Origin: Actinomycetes bacterium
GTDB taxonomy: Bacteria > Actinomycetota > Acidimicrobiia > Acidimicrobiales > JAMCPL01
Direction: 5' to 3'
Assembly (NCBI GenBank): GCA_021846725.1
Contig: JAJZWK010000004.1
Span: forward strand, 1 to 30,747
Length of the DNA stretch: 30,747 nt
Within the stretch, counting starts at the first letter, position 1. Each line of letters starts with the position of its first letter. The position numbers were made by a program, and so were the translations under genes. Below the pieces are notes generated by a model. That model was not told the DNA's origin and searched no databases. It worked only from the letters and a program-made list of their open reading frames with translations. Shown piece after piece: positions 7,268-16,037 of the stretch.

Positions 7268-7561
7268 ATGAAACTTCAACCACTTGACGACAGGATTGTT
7301 GTTCGTCCAGGAGAGTCAGAGGAGACCACAGCATCTGGTCTGGTAATACCGGATACCGCCAAGGAAAAGCCACAGCAGGGCGAAGTAATAGCTGCAGGTC
7401 CGGGACGTCGGTCAGAGCAGAGCGGTGAGATAATACCATTGGGTGTATCGGTTGGAGATACGGTAGTGTACTCCAAATATGGTGGTACGGAGATTACAGT
7501 CGATGGAGAGGATCTTTTGATTTTGTCCAGTCGTGACGTATTGGCGATTGTCACCAAGTAA
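7268..7561 (+). CDS. groES: Co-chaperonin GroES
   Basis: The 10 kDa ring that caps GroEL during folding cycles. The 97 residues match the family throughout: MKLQPLDDRIVVRPGESEE, SGLVIPDTAKEKPQQGEVIAAGPG and YSKYGGTEITVDGEDLLILSSRDVLAIV. The mobile loop that touches GroEL is about residues 17-33. AGGAGG at 7252-7257 is 10 bases before the ATG. It is first in the groES-groEL operon behind the promoter and CIRCE at 7079-7133, with a 5' leader of roughly 150 bases. Confidence 0.98.
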   Translation: MKLQPLDDRIVVRPGESEETTASGLVIPDTAKEKPQQGEVIAAGPGRRSEQSGEIIPLGVSVGDTVVYSKYGGTEITVDGEDLLILSSRDVLAIVTK

Positions 7562-7612
7562 CCTGGCTACAGGTATAGCAGATTGAAGTAGCCATTGAGA
7601 GGATATTGAACA

Positions 7613-9223
7613 ATGCCAAAAATATTGAATTATGATGCACAAGCCAGGAAAGGTCTTGAAGCTGGGGTGGATAAGCTGGCCAATGTTGTCAGGGTCACCC
7701 TTGGTCCCAAAGGCCGCAATGTTGTCATCGACAAAAAGTGGGGAGCACCTACTATTACCAATGACGGCGTGACGATAGCAAGGGAGGTCGAGCTGGAAGA
7801 CCCCTTTGAGAACATGGGAGCGCAGCTTGTAAAGGAGGTGGCTACCAAGACAAACGATATTGCAGGTGATGGGACAACTACGGCTACAGTCCTTGCCCAA
7901 GCGCTTATTCATGAGGGATTGCGTAATGTGGCGGCAGGTGCCAATCCGATTGCGCTCAAACGGGGGATTGACAAGGCTGTTGCTACGGTAGTCAAATCGA
8001 TTGGCGAGCAGGCCAAGGAGATATCCTCAAAGGATGAGATAGCTCAGGTTGCCTCTATTTCAGCTGCCGATCAGGCTATTGGGGAAGTGTTGGCAGATGC
8101 TATAGATAAAGTCGGCAAAGACGGTACGGTTACTGTAGAGGAATCCAATACTTTTGGAATGGAGCTTGACTTTACTGAGGGAATGCAGTTTGATAAAGGA
8201 TACCTGTCACCTCATTTTGTCACCGACGCTGAGCGCCAGGAGGCGGTACTGGAGGATGCGTATGTGCTGATAGTAAACTCAAAGATAAGTTCCATGCACG
8301 ATCTTCTTCCTGTACTGGAGAAGGTCATGCAGTCCGGTAAGCCCCTGCTTATTATTGCAGAGGATGTAGAAGGTGAAGCTCTGGCTACCCTGGTGGTGAA
8401 CAGGGTGAGGGGTATATTCACTTCTGTGGCAGTAAAGGCTCCTGGGTTCGGAGAACGCCGTAAGGCAATGCTTCAGGATATTGCCATACTTACCGGTGGC
8501 CAGGTGATTTCAGAGGAGATAGGGCTCAAGCTCGATGGAGTTACCCTTGACCTCCTCGGTAAAGCTAGGCGAGTGGTCGTCACCAAGGATGACACTACGA
8601 TAGTGGATGGTGCTGGTAGCGATGACGACATAAAAGGCCGCATAGCTCAGATAAAGAGAGAGATCGAGGAGACGGACTCCGATTGGGACAGGGAAAAGTT
8701 GCAGGAACGTCTTGCCAAGTTATCTGGCGGTGTAGCCGTTGTGAAGGTAGGAGCAGCTACCGAAGTAGAGCTCAAGGAGAAAAAGCATCGCATTGAGGAT
8801 GCATTATCTGCTACCCGTGCTGCTATAGAAGAAGGTGTAGTGGCCGGAGGCGGTACTGCATTGGTGCGTGCTGCTGCAAGCGTGCGTAAGGTAATTTCAG
8901 ACCTTGATGGTGATGAGGCTACCGGTGCTTCTATTGTTGCATACAGCTTGTCGAAGCCGCTTCAATGGATAGCGTTCAATGCAGGACTTGAAGGTGCGGT
9001 AATGGCTCAGCGAGTAAGTGAGGAATCTGGTACCATGGGCCTGAATGCGGCTACTGGCGCGATAGATGATCTTATGAAATCTGGGATCATAGATCCGGCA
9101 AAGGTTACTCGTTCTGCTTTGCAAAATGCAGCTTCGGTGGCTGGTCTGTTGCTTACCACAGAGGTGCTGGTAGCGGATAAGCCCGAACCTAAAGATACTG
9201 CTCCTGTTCCGGGAGCTGTGTGA
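7613..9223 (+). CDS. groEL: Chaperonin GroEL
   Basis: The 60 kDa subunit of the double-ring ATP-driven folding chamber. At 536 residues it is full length: nucleotide-binding LGPKGRNVVID and NDGVTIAREVELEDPFENMGA, the GDGTTTATVLA loop, apical-domain APGFGERRKAMLQDIA, and equatorial EEGVVAGGGTALVRA. It starts 51 bases after groES. The C-terminus ends VADKPEPKDTAPVPGAV and lacks both the GGM-repeat tail of classic GroEL and the His-rich tail of some actinobacterial GroEL1 proteins. Regulation is shared with groES through CIRCE. Whether another groEL exists elsewhere cannot be seen. Confidence 0.98.
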   Translation: MPKILNYDAQARKGLEAGVDKLANVVRVTLGPKGRNVVIDKKWGAPTITNDGVTIAREVELEDPFENMGAQLVKEVATKTNDIAGDGTTTATVLAQALIHEGLRNVAAGANPIALKRGIDKAVATVVKSIGEQAKEISSKDEIAQVASISAADQAIGEVLADAIDKVGKDGTVTVEESNTFGMELDFTEGMQFDKGYLSPHFVTDAERQEAVLEDAYVLIVNSKISSMHDLLPVLEKVMQSGKPLLIIAEDVEGEALATLVVNRVRGIFTSVAVKAPGFGERRKAMLQDIAILTGGQVISEEIGLKLDGVTLDLLGKARRVVVTKDDTTIVDGAGSDDDIKGRIAQIKREIEETDSDWDREKLQERLAKLSGGVAVVKVGAATEVELKEKKHRIEDALSATRAAIEEGVVAGGGTALVRAAASVRKVISDLDGDEATGASIVAYSLSKPLQWIAFNAGLEGAVMAQRVSEESGTMGLNAATGAIDDLMKSGIIDPAKVTRSALQNAASVAGLLLTTEVLVADKPEPKDTAPVPGAV

Positions 9224-9385
9224 ACAAATCGCAACCATGCTTCCCACGCACGTTCGGGAATAGCATAGGTTACAGTTATATACTCATAGTATGATATGAT
9301 GCGGGGTGGATATCTGAGTAGGATAATCTACCTCGCATTCTATTTGCGCCATTGGAGAGAGATATGCAGAAGCCGGTAACCTGCC

Positions 9386-10189
9386 GTGGATGATCTTCCT
9401 CGTCCATTATTTGTATTGCCCGGGGTCGATCCTCCTTGGGTCATGCCAGAGGTACGACAGGCATTGCGGGCAGCAACCATAAGTGATATCAGAGAATCAC
9501 TGATCCGCTATTCTCATGGTCCCTATGATGCTGGTATGGTTGTCTATGACTCATACGATGAGTCAGTTGGTCGTTTATCCGATGAACGTGTCGGCTATGC
9601 TCGCGACCCCCACGATAGGCATAATACATTATTCGATACTTCTTCAGCTGAATGTGCCGGTCGTATGCCTACCAGTGCTGTGTTGTTGGCTCTCTATGAA
9701 GAGGATGGAGAAGTTCGTACGATCCTTACCAGAAGATCTACTGCACTTCGCCATCATGCTGGCGAGGTATGTTTTCCTGGTGGGGGGATCGAGAAGGGGG
9801 AAGATCCCGTACAGGCAGCTCTTCGCGAAGCAAGAGAGGAGATAAGTTTATGCGCACACGAAGTGGAAATTATAGGAGTGTTACCCACATTGTATACTTA
9901 TTCTTCTGGCTCTGTCATTGCTCCGGTGGTCGCTGCTCTTCCTGCCAGACCTGAGGTGGTGGCGAACAGTGATGAAGTGGCGCGGTTGTTCGATATAGGT
10001 CTTGGTGCACTCTTGGATAATGGGGTTTTTCGTGAGGAGATCTGGAAGATGAAGGAGGATGATCCGGGTATAAGTGTATACTTCTTTTATATTGCAGGTG
10101 AGGTCGTGTGGGGAGCTACAGCTAGGATCATTATGCAACTCCTTACCATTCTTGGTGACTGGTATCTCTTTCACAATGTTACGGAGTGA
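9386..10189 (+). CDS. Nudix hydrolase, CoA pyrophosphatase (NudL) type
   Basis: Nudix enzymes split nucleoside diphosphates linked to another group. This one has the CoA-pyrophosphatase signature at about 114-133 (ILTRRS, LRHHAG, FPGG) directly followed by the Nudix box at 133-155 (G, E, then REAREEISL), with Ser at the position that is usually Gly. Such enzymes cleave CoA and derivatives to 3',5'-ADP and phosphopantetheine. The start is a GTG at 9386 giving 267 residues; its ribosome-binding site is unclear. A GGAGAGAGAT-ATG just upstream opens a 9-codon ORF that overlaps this GTG, so coupled initiation is possible. Residues 45-95, before the Nudix fold, look unusual. It stands alone between groEL and guaB3. 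Confidence 0.85.
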   Translation: MDDLPRPLFVLPGVDPPWVMPEVRQALRAATISDIRESLIRYSHGPYDAGMVVYDSYDESVGRLSDERVGYARDPHDRHNTLFDTSSAECAGRMPTSAVLLALYEEDGEVRTILTRRSTALRHHAGEVCFPGGGIEKGEDPVQAALREAREEISLCAHEVEIIGVLPTLYTYSSGSVIAPVVAALPARPEVVANSDEVARLFDIGLGALLDNGVFREEIWKMKEDDPGISVYFFYIAGEVVWGATARIIMQLLTILGDWYLFHNVTE

Positions 10190-10507
10190 CGTGGATTCGC
10201 AAATCGTTCACGGTTAGAGTTCACGTAGTGTCACATTGGGTAGCGATTCTGTTTCGCTATTTGTCGGTAACATGTAGTTTTGTCAAGCATACCGCTGTGC
10301 CAAGTATATTGTTTTGTTCTAGGCTGTTGGGCGACTATTCAGGCTATTCAATGATAGTTACTTGGAAGCAGCCGAACGCGCTATCATAAGTATATGATGA
10401 AACAACGAGCGCAATTCCCCGGCTTTGGCCGTGGGGAGAATATCAACAAACGAACAGCTCTGTACCTTCGCAGGCATGCGAAGAAAGTTCATGGTTAGGA
10501 GGATATT
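10190..10507. other. 318-base leader region upstream of guaB3
   Basis: No gene is seen. Three hairpins are visible: TAGCGA/TCGCTA at 10241-10259, soon after the Nudix stop and possibly its transcript end; a GC-rich CCCCGGC-TTTG-GCC..GGGG stem at 10417-10436; and CTTCGC/GCGAAG at 10466-10483. The last two sit in what is probably the guaB3 5' untranslated region. They do not match a riboswitch class I can recognise. Confidence 0.5.
10417..10483 (+). promoter_or_regulatory. Two stem-loops in the probable guaB3 leader
   Basis: The first stem pairs CCCC with GGGG and GGC with GCC around TTTG (10417-10436). The second pairs CTTCGC with GCGAAG around AGGCAT (10466-10483). The guaB3 ribosome-binding site (AGGAGGAT) follows within 20 bases. 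A regulatory role is inferred only from position. Confidence 0.35.
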
Positions 10508-11671
10508 ATGGCTGAGGTAGAGATAGGGATTTATAAGTCTGGTCGCAGGGCATACGGATTCGACGATATAGCTATTGTTCCTACGAGACGAACCCGTGAT
10601 CCGGAAGATGTAGACATATCATGGGAGATTGATGCCTTTAATTGCAGACTGCCAATGATGGGAGCTGGTATGGATGGTGTTGTCAGCCCCAAGACGGCCA
10701 TTGAAATAGGCAGGTTGGGGGGTATGGGGGTTCTCAATCTCGAGGGATTATGGACTCGCTACGAGGATCCTTTGCCCTTATTCGAAGAGATATCTACTCT
10801 GCCTAATGACAAGGCTACCGCACGTATGCAGGAGATGTACTCTGAGCCGGTCAAGCTGGACCTGATCACAGAGCGCATACGCGAGATAAAATCAGGTGGT
10901 GTGTGGTCATGTGCCTCTGTGACCCCGCAGCGGACAGAGGAGTTCTCTCCATATATACTCGCTGGTGAGTTGGACTTGCTTGTTATACAGGGAACTGTAG
11001 TATCGGCTGAACACGTATCACATAATGCAGAGCCGCTAAACCTGAAGCGATTCATTCGTGAACTGGAGATACCTGTGATAGTTGGCGGATGTGCGTCATA
11101 TCAAGCTGCGTTGCATCTTATGCGTACAGGGGCAGTTGGAGTGTTGGTCGGAGTAGGTCCGGGTAATGCCTGTACCAGTAGGGCAGTTTTAGGTATAGGT
11201 GTCCCCCAGGCAACTGCTATAGCGGATGTAGCAGGGGCCAGAATGCGCCATTTGGACGAGACGGGAGTGTATGTACATGTCATTGCTGATGGCGGTATGT
11301 CAAAGGGCGGTGATATAGCAAAGGCTATAGCTTGTGGCGCTGATGCTGTCATGCTTGGCTCCCCTCTTACCTCTGCAATAGAGGCACCTTGTCCTGGATT
11401 TCACTGGGGTATGGCTACCTTTCATCCGACATTGCCGAGAGGGACGAGAGTAATGACTGGAGTAAAAGGTACGCTTGAACAGATACTCCTAGGCCCTGCT
11501 CATGAGAATGACGGGAGGATGAATCTCTTTGGAGCCCTGAGGACATCTATGGCTACATGCGGATATGCAACTGTGAAGGAGTTCCAAAAGGCAGAGGTCA
11601 TGGTTGCTCCAGCCTTACAGACTGAGGGTAAGGCAATGCAGATAGCTCAGCATGTTGGAATGGGGCATTGA
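10508..11671 (+). CDS. guaB3: GuaB3 family IMP dehydrogenase-related protein
   Basis: A TIM-barrel protein of the IMP dehydrogenase/GMP reductase superfamily. The 387 residues lack the CBS pair that interrupts classical GuaB. The nucleotide-binding and catalytic loop reads GPGNACTSR, with the essential thiol at Cys222; IADGGMSKGGDIAKAIACGA and the MTGVKGT segment resemble the phosphate-binding and flap regions. This combination is typical of the actinobacterial GuaB3 branch, whose activity (IMP dehydrogenase, GMP reductase or other) differs or is unsettled between lineages. The start ATG has AGGAGG about 7 bases upstream. The stop overlaps the guaA start by four bases, so it is tied to GMP synthesis. 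A standard guaB is not in this window. Confidence 0.9.
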   Translation: MAEVEIGIYKSGRRAYGFDDIAIVPTRRTRDPEDVDISWEIDAFNCRLPMMGAGMDGVVSPKTAIEIGRLGGMGVLNLEGLWTRYEDPLPLFEEISTLPNDKATARMQEMYSEPVKLDLITERIREIKSGGVWSCASVTPQRTEEFSPYILAGELDLLVIQGTVVSAEHVSHNAEPLNLKRFIRELEIPVIVGGCASYQAALHLMRTGAVGVLVGVGPGNACTSRAVLGIGVPQATAIADVAGARMRHLDETGVYVHVIADGGMSKGGDIAKAIACGADAVMLGSPLTSAIEAPCPGFHWGMATFHPTLPRGTRVMTGVKGTLEQILLGPAHENDGRMNLFGALRTSMATCGYATVKEFQKAEVMVAPALQTEGKAMQIAQHVGMGH

Positions 11672-13230
11672 TCGTTAGTTCAAGTATACTTGTAGTAGAT
11701 TTTGGAGCACAGTACGCACAACTCATAGCACGCCGTGTACGTGAAGCAAGAGTCTTTTCAGAGATTGTTCCTCATACTGTATCTGTTCATGAGGTATTAG
11801 AGAAAAAACCGAAAGGGATAATTTTTTCGGGAGGCCCTCAGTCCGTTTATGCCGATTGGGCTCCTGGTATAGATGAAGGCATATATGATCTGGGCATACC
11901 TATTTTAGGTATATGCTACGGTGCGCAGTTGATTGCAAGAGATCTCGGTGGTAAGGTGGAGCGTACTTCCAGGGGTGAGTATGGTCGTACATTACTGGAC
12001 ATATCAAGTACCGGAGGCAGGTTGATAGCTTCGATGACCACCGAAGCGGGGTATTCCCCTCCGGACGTATGGATGAGTCATTCTGATGCCATTGTCGATA
12101 CACCACCCAAGTTTACCCAGTGTGCCTGGAGCGCTAATGGAGCGGTTGCAGCGTTCGAGGACGTGGAGAGAGGTATTTACGGTGTACAATTTCACCCGGA
12201 GGTATCCCATACTATGGGAGGTAGCGCTCTCATGGAGACATTCCTCTTTGATGTATGTGGTGCATCGCCTACTTGGACGCATACAAACATCATTGAGCAG
12301 TCGGCAGAGGATATTCTTGTGCAGACGGGGGAAGAGAAAGTTTTATGTGCGTTGTCAGGAGGGGTCGATTCGGCGGTAGCTGCTGCCCTGGTCGGCAGAG
12401 CCGTGGGGGAGAGGCTGGTATGTGTGTTTGTCGATACTGGATTACTCAGGACGAATGAGGGCGATCAGGTGGAGCAGTTGTTCGCTGGTAAGCTGGGAAT
12501 GAACTTCATCCGCTACGATGCAGCAGATATATTTTACGATAAACTGGCGGGACTGACCGACCCTGAGGAAAAGCGAAAGGTCATCGGTGAGACATTTATA
12601 AGGATATTCGAAGAAGTGGCTGATTCGGTCGGAAAACCTCGATTTTTGGTGCAGGGTACGCTCTATCCAGATGTGATTGAATCAGGAGGTGCTAACGGTG
12701 GAGGTGCATCGGTTATAAAGTCACACCACAATGTAGGTGGTCTACCTGAAAGCATGTCGTTTGAGCTGGTAGAACCGCTTAGGATGCTCTTCAAGGACGA
12801 GGTGAGAGCGATAGGTGCAGAGTTGGGACTACCCGATGAGATATTGTGGCGTCAACCATTTCCAGGGCCGGGGTTAGCTGTCAGGGTAATAGGTGAGGTG
12901 ACCAGGGATCGTATAGAGATACTGCGTGCAGCAGATGGGATATTGGATCAAGAGATCAGGAAGGCCGGCCTCTATCGGGATCTATGGCAGAGTTTTGCTG
13001 TATTGCCAGCAGTACGTACTGTCGGCGTTATGGGTGACCAACGTACCTATGCTTATCCTATTGTCATAAGAGCAGTTACTTCTGACGATGCTATGACGGC
13101 AGACTGGGCCAGGCTGCCGTATGACCTGGTGGAAAGGGTATCTGCGAGGTTAATTGGCGAGGTGGCTGGGGTGAACAGAGTGGTGCTGGACGTTACTTCA
13201 AAGCCACCTGGCACGATAGAGTGGGAGTAG
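11668..13230 (+). CDS. guaA: GMP synthase (glutamine-hydrolysing)
   Basis: GuaA converts XMP to GMP using ATP and the amide of glutamine. The class I glutamine amidotransferase domain is about residues 6-200: nucleophile Cys83 in GICYGAQ and the His-Glu pair in QFHPEVSH. The ATP pyrophosphatase P-loop ALSGGVDSAVAAAL follows near 229, and the C-terminal dimerisation domain ends PPGTIEWE, as in the family. Total length is 520. The only suitable start is a TTG at 11668 inside TTGA, overlapping the guaB3 stop, so translation is probably coupled. The neighbouring GuaB3 acts on the same nucleotide pool. Confidence 0.97.
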   Translation: MIVSSSILVVDFGAQYAQLIARRVREARVFSEIVPHTVSVHEVLEKKPKGIIFSGGPQSVYADWAPGIDEGIYDLGIPILGICYGAQLIARDLGGKVERTSRGEYGRTLLDISSTGGRLIASMTTEAGYSPPDVWMSHSDAIVDTPPKFTQCAWSANGAVAAFEDVERGIYGVQFHPEVSHTMGGSALMETFLFDVCGASPTWTHTNIIEQSAEDILVQTGEEKVLCALSGGVDSAVAAALVGRAVGERLVCVFVDTGLLRTNEGDQVEQLFAGKLGMNFIRYDAADIFYDKLAGLTDPEEKRKVIGETFIRIFEEVADSVGKPRFLVQGTLYPDVIESGGANGGGASVIKSHHNVGGLPESMSFELVEPLRMLFKDEVRAIGAELGLPDEILWRQPFPGPGLAVRVIGEVTRDRIEILRAADGILDQEIRKAGLYRDLWQSFAVLPAVRTVGVMGDQRTYAYPIVIRAVTSDDAMTADWARLPYDLVERVSARLIGEVAGVNRVVLDVTSKPPGTIEWE

Positions 13231-13403
13231 TATATGAATAGCTCGCTGCCGGGTCGTGGCGCGTCTTGGAGCGATCTATCCTGGGGGAGTGTTTTATTAC
13301 GGATCTGTACATCGCGGAGTATTGCATGTCCTGTGGTCGGATTGCTGAGTTTCGTATTGCAGAGCAATTTATCCCAGAGTAGCGTATTTCGGAGTGATAT
13401 GAG

Positions 13404-15320
13404 GTGATTACAGAAGGAGAGTTACTGGATGACCTTAATCCTGCTCAGCGTGAGGCGGTGTTGCACAGGGGGAGTCCTTTACTTGTAATTGCTGGGGCAG
13501 GATCAGGAAAGACCAGGGTCCTTACCAGGCGTATTGCCCATCTTGTCCTTACAGGCGAAACGCGGGCATCGTCTGTATTGGCAATCACTTTTACCAATAA
13601 AGCTGCTGATGAGATGCGCAGCAGGCTTGTAAATATGCTTGGTGATGAGGCGAGGTACATGTGGATGTCTACCTTCCACTCGGCCTGCGTGCGGATATTG
13701 CGTACCAATGCGGAGAGATTTGGATACAGCAAATCATTTACCATATACGATACCCAGGATTCTCGCCGTCTTATCGAGCAAATCGAGAAGGAACTCAATG
13801 TAGATCCAAAGAAAATTCGTCCCCAGGCGCTTTTGAGAGAGATTGGAGCAGCCAAGTCCGAGATGGTGGATTTCGAATCCTATCGTGATCGTGCCAGTGG
13901 TCCTTTCGAGAGAACGGTATCCGAGGTGTATTCTCAGTATCAGCAGCGTTTGAAACAGTTTTCTGCTATGGACTTTGATGACCTGCTCATGGTTACGGTT
14001 AATCTGTTTGAAGCCTGTCCGGACATTTTGGATATGTATCGTGATAGATTCAAACATATTCTGGTAGACGAGTATCAGGACACCAACCAGGTGCAGAACA
14101 GGCTTGTGCTCATGCTCGGCGAAGTGCATCGCAATGTATGTGTTGTCGGGGACGCTGATCAGTCTATATACATGTTTCGAGGTGCTGACGTACGTAATAT
14201 ATTGGAGTTCGAAAAGGCATTTCCTGACGTCAAGGTCATTGCTCTCGAACAAAATTACCGTTCCACCAGGAATATATTGGATACGGCAAACGCAGTGATA
14301 TCGAACAATCGCTCTCGTATCCCGAAGAATCTTTGGACAAGCTCTGATACGGGTCCGCCGATTTTTCGGTATCGTGCCAATGACGAGAACGATGAAGCCC
14401 GATTTGTCAGCAAAGAGGTCAAGCGGCTTGTAGACCAGGAAGCACTGTTCTATAGCGACATGGCAGTCTTTTACCGGACAAACGCGCAAAGCCGCGCCTT
14501 GGAGGAAGCATTTGTCATGGAGGGCATACCGTATAAGGTAATTGGGAGTACTCGCTTCTATGATCGTAGAGAGGTAAAGGATCTAATCGCCTACCTAATG
14601 GTGGTAGCCAACCCTGCTGATGACCTGTCCGCCAGGAGGATCATCAATTCTCCCAAGAGGGGCGTAGGTGAGGCTACCTTGGCCAAGGTAGTCGAATATG
14701 CAAAAGCCAACAAAATCAACTTAGTGGATAGTTTTTCATATGCTACTGAAGCTGGGGTTTCAAAGAAGGCCAGTGAGGCATTGGCAGAGTTGGCATCTGT
14801 TATATCCGATCTGGTGAAGATGAATGACGATGGTGCCGGGCCAGCTCAATTGCTTGCTACCGTTCTCGAGCGAACAGGTTATCGTGAAAGCATAAAGTCA
14901 CTTGAAGTCCACGAGGCACAGTCACGCATGGAAAATATAGCAGAACTGGTCTCGATGGCAGGACGCTTTGGAGAGTTACAAGACATGCTTGAGACAGTAG
15001 CGTTGGTCTCGGATGCCGATGATCTTTATGATATCGAAGGAAAGGTATCACTTATGACGATACATATAGCCAAGGGTCTCGAATTCGAAGTGGTGTTCAT
15101 GGCGGGAATGGATGATGGAGTATTTCCACATATGAGATCTATCGATGATCCTGTTCAGTTGGAGGAGGAGAGGCGACTTTGCTACGTCGGTATCACCAGA
15201 TCGAAGAGGTGGTTGTATATGACCCATGCTTGGGAGAGGATGCTTTGGGGTGCCTACACCAGCTCTATTCCAAGCAGGTTTATCTCCGAGATTCCAGACG
15301 AGTTGGTCAGAGACCTCTGA
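13404..15320 (+). CDS. pcrA: ATP-dependent DNA helicase, UvrD/PcrA type
   Basis: A superfamily 1A 3'-5' helicase used in repair and in removing RecA filaments or stalled complexes. Motifs in order: Q motif LNPAQREAV at 11-19, Walker A AGAGSGKTR at 30-38, TFTNKAADEM, Walker B DEYQDTNQ near 220, GDADQSIYMFRGAD, QNYRSTRNIL, TIHIAKGLEFEVVF and EERRLCYVGITRSK. The start is GTG 13404 with GGAG 9 bases upstream. At 638 residues it is shorter than typical PcrA/UvrD (about 720 or more). It ends soon after motif VI at PSRFISEIPDELVRDL, so the flexible linker and C-terminal Tudor-like region are missing. Confidence 0.93.
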   Translation: MITEGELLDDLNPAQREAVLHRGSPLLVIAGAGSGKTRVLTRRIAHLVLTGETRASSVLAITFTNKAADEMRSRLVNMLGDEARYMWMSTFHSACVRILRTNAERFGYSKSFTIYDTQDSRRLIEQIEKELNVDPKKIRPQALLREIGAAKSEMVDFESYRDRASGPFERTVSEVYSQYQQRLKQFSAMDFDDLLMVTVNLFEACPDILDMYRDRFKHILVDEYQDTNQVQNRLVLMLGEVHRNVCVVGDADQSIYMFRGADVRNILEFEKAFPDVKVIALEQNYRSTRNILDTANAVISNNRSRIPKNLWTSSDTGPPIFRYRANDENDEARFVSKEVKRLVDQEALFYSDMAVFYRTNAQSRALEEAFVMEGIPYKVIGSTRFYDRREVKDLIAYLMVVANPADDLSARRIINSPKRGVGEATLAKVVEYAKANKINLVDSFSYATEAGVSKKASEALAELASVISDLVKMNDDGAGPAQLLATVLERTGYRESIKSLEVHEAQSRMENIAELVSMAGRFGELQDMLETVALVSDADDLYDIEGKVSLMTIHIAKGLEFEVVFMAGMDDGVFPHMRSIDDPVQLEEERRLCYVGITRSKRWLYMTHAWERMLWGAYTSSIPSRFISEIPDELVRDL

Positions 15321-15370
15321 CCATGAACAATACAATTGATGGGTGGTTGTTACGGTGGGTGGATGTTAGG

Positions 15371-15398
15371 TTGCCGTTGTAGCCGATTGTGGTAGAAT
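15371..15398 (+). promoter_or_regulatory. Possible promoter of the B12-binding subunit gene
   Basis: TTGCCG at 15371-15376 and TAGAAT at 15393-15398 are 16 bases apart, about 75 bases before the ATG at 15474. The match to the housekeeping consensus is moderate. Confidence 0.4.
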
Positions 15399-15473
15399 GA
15401 TTACGATGATTTTCATGGCAGATACGGGTACGACTATGGTGATTGCGAGTATAGTGGTAGAGGTAGGTCGTTC

Positions 15474-15902
15474 ATGATACGACCATACAGAGTCGTTATA
15501 GCAAAACCTGGTCTTGACGGACATGATCGTGGAGCCAAGGTGATTGCCAGGGCGCTGAGAGATTCAGGTTTTGAAGTTATCTATACAGGCTTGCACCAGA
15601 CACCTGATCAGGTAGTCCAAGCTGTCTTGCAGGAAGATGCCGATGCGCTTGGACTGTCGTTACTGTCAGGTGCTCACATGACTATAGTTCCTAAAGTATT
15701 GAACGGACTTGCAAGCAGTGGACTTGATGATGTCGTGGTGATGGTAGGTGGCATTATACCTGAATCAGATATATCGCAGTTGATGGAGATGGGTGTTGCA
15801 CAGGTCTTTACTCCCGGAGCGACCCTTCAGGGGGTAGCATCCTGGTTGGAAAATGCACTGGATGCACGCGAAGAAACCACCAATGCCCTGTCCCGTAAAT
15901 AA
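15474..15902 (+). CDS. Stand-alone B12-binding subunit of an acyl-CoA mutase (methylmalonyl-CoA mutase type)
   Basis: The 142 residues are a single cobalamin-binding Rossmann-like domain. It has the DxHxxG motif (D15, H17, G20 in GLDGHDRGAK) that supplies the lower axial His to cobalt, followed by GLSLLSGAH and the VGGIIP turn, as in the C-terminal domain of methylmalonyl-CoA mutase. A separate small subunit implies a partner catalytic chain elsewhere. Mutase product feeds the succinyl-CoA pool handled by sucCD, which follow 389 bases downstream. The last codons (LSRK and the stop) lie inside a dispersed repeat also present after tsaD, so the extreme C-terminus may be acquired from that element. 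The exact substrate is not certain. Confidence 0.88.
   Translation: MIRPYRVVIAKPGLDGHDRGAKVIARALRDSGFEVIYTGLHQTPDQVVQAVLQEDADALGLSLLSGAHMTIVPKVLNGLASSGLDDVVVMVGGIIPESDISQLMEMGVAQVFTPGATLQGVASWLENALDAREETTNALSRK
15888..15902 (+). repeat. Dispersed post-stop repeat, copy B
   Basis: CTGTCCCGTAAATAA is identical to 6923-6937. Here it provides the last four codons and the TAA of the B12-binding subunit gene. The following bases (TCATAGGT) resemble CCATTGGT in copy A. Confidence 0.75.
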
Positions 15903-15923
15903 TCATAGGTTGTAGCTGACCTG

Positions 15924-16016
15924 GATGACGCCTTTGCCGGAGGACCCCTTAGATTCCGTTCCTGGGCGTAGTGAAGTTACGTTACGACATACTAGATGAT
16001 ACCTTTGCCGGAGGAC
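15924..16016 (+). repeat. 22 bp direct repeat pair (GATGACGCCTTTGCCGGAGG type)
   Basis: Copies lie at 15924-15945 and 15995-16016, with two mismatches and a 71-base period. The first 13 bases also occur at 6977-6989 after tsaD. Confidence 0.85.
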
Positions 16017-16037
16017 ACCCCTGAATTCCCCTAGAGT

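Noticed and set aside
9236..9262. Rho-independent terminator after groEL
   Set aside because: TTCCC and GGGAA could pair, but the stem is only 5 bp and no T-run follows.
10190..10507. Known riboswitch (purine or ZTP class) before guaB3
   Set aside because: Hairpins are present, but the conserved loop sequences of those classes are not visible.
13734..14489. 251-codon minus-strand ORF opposite the helicase gene
   Set aside because: It lies wholly antisense to a clearly conserved helicase, and its translation (many Ile, Arg, His and scattered Cys) resembles no protein.
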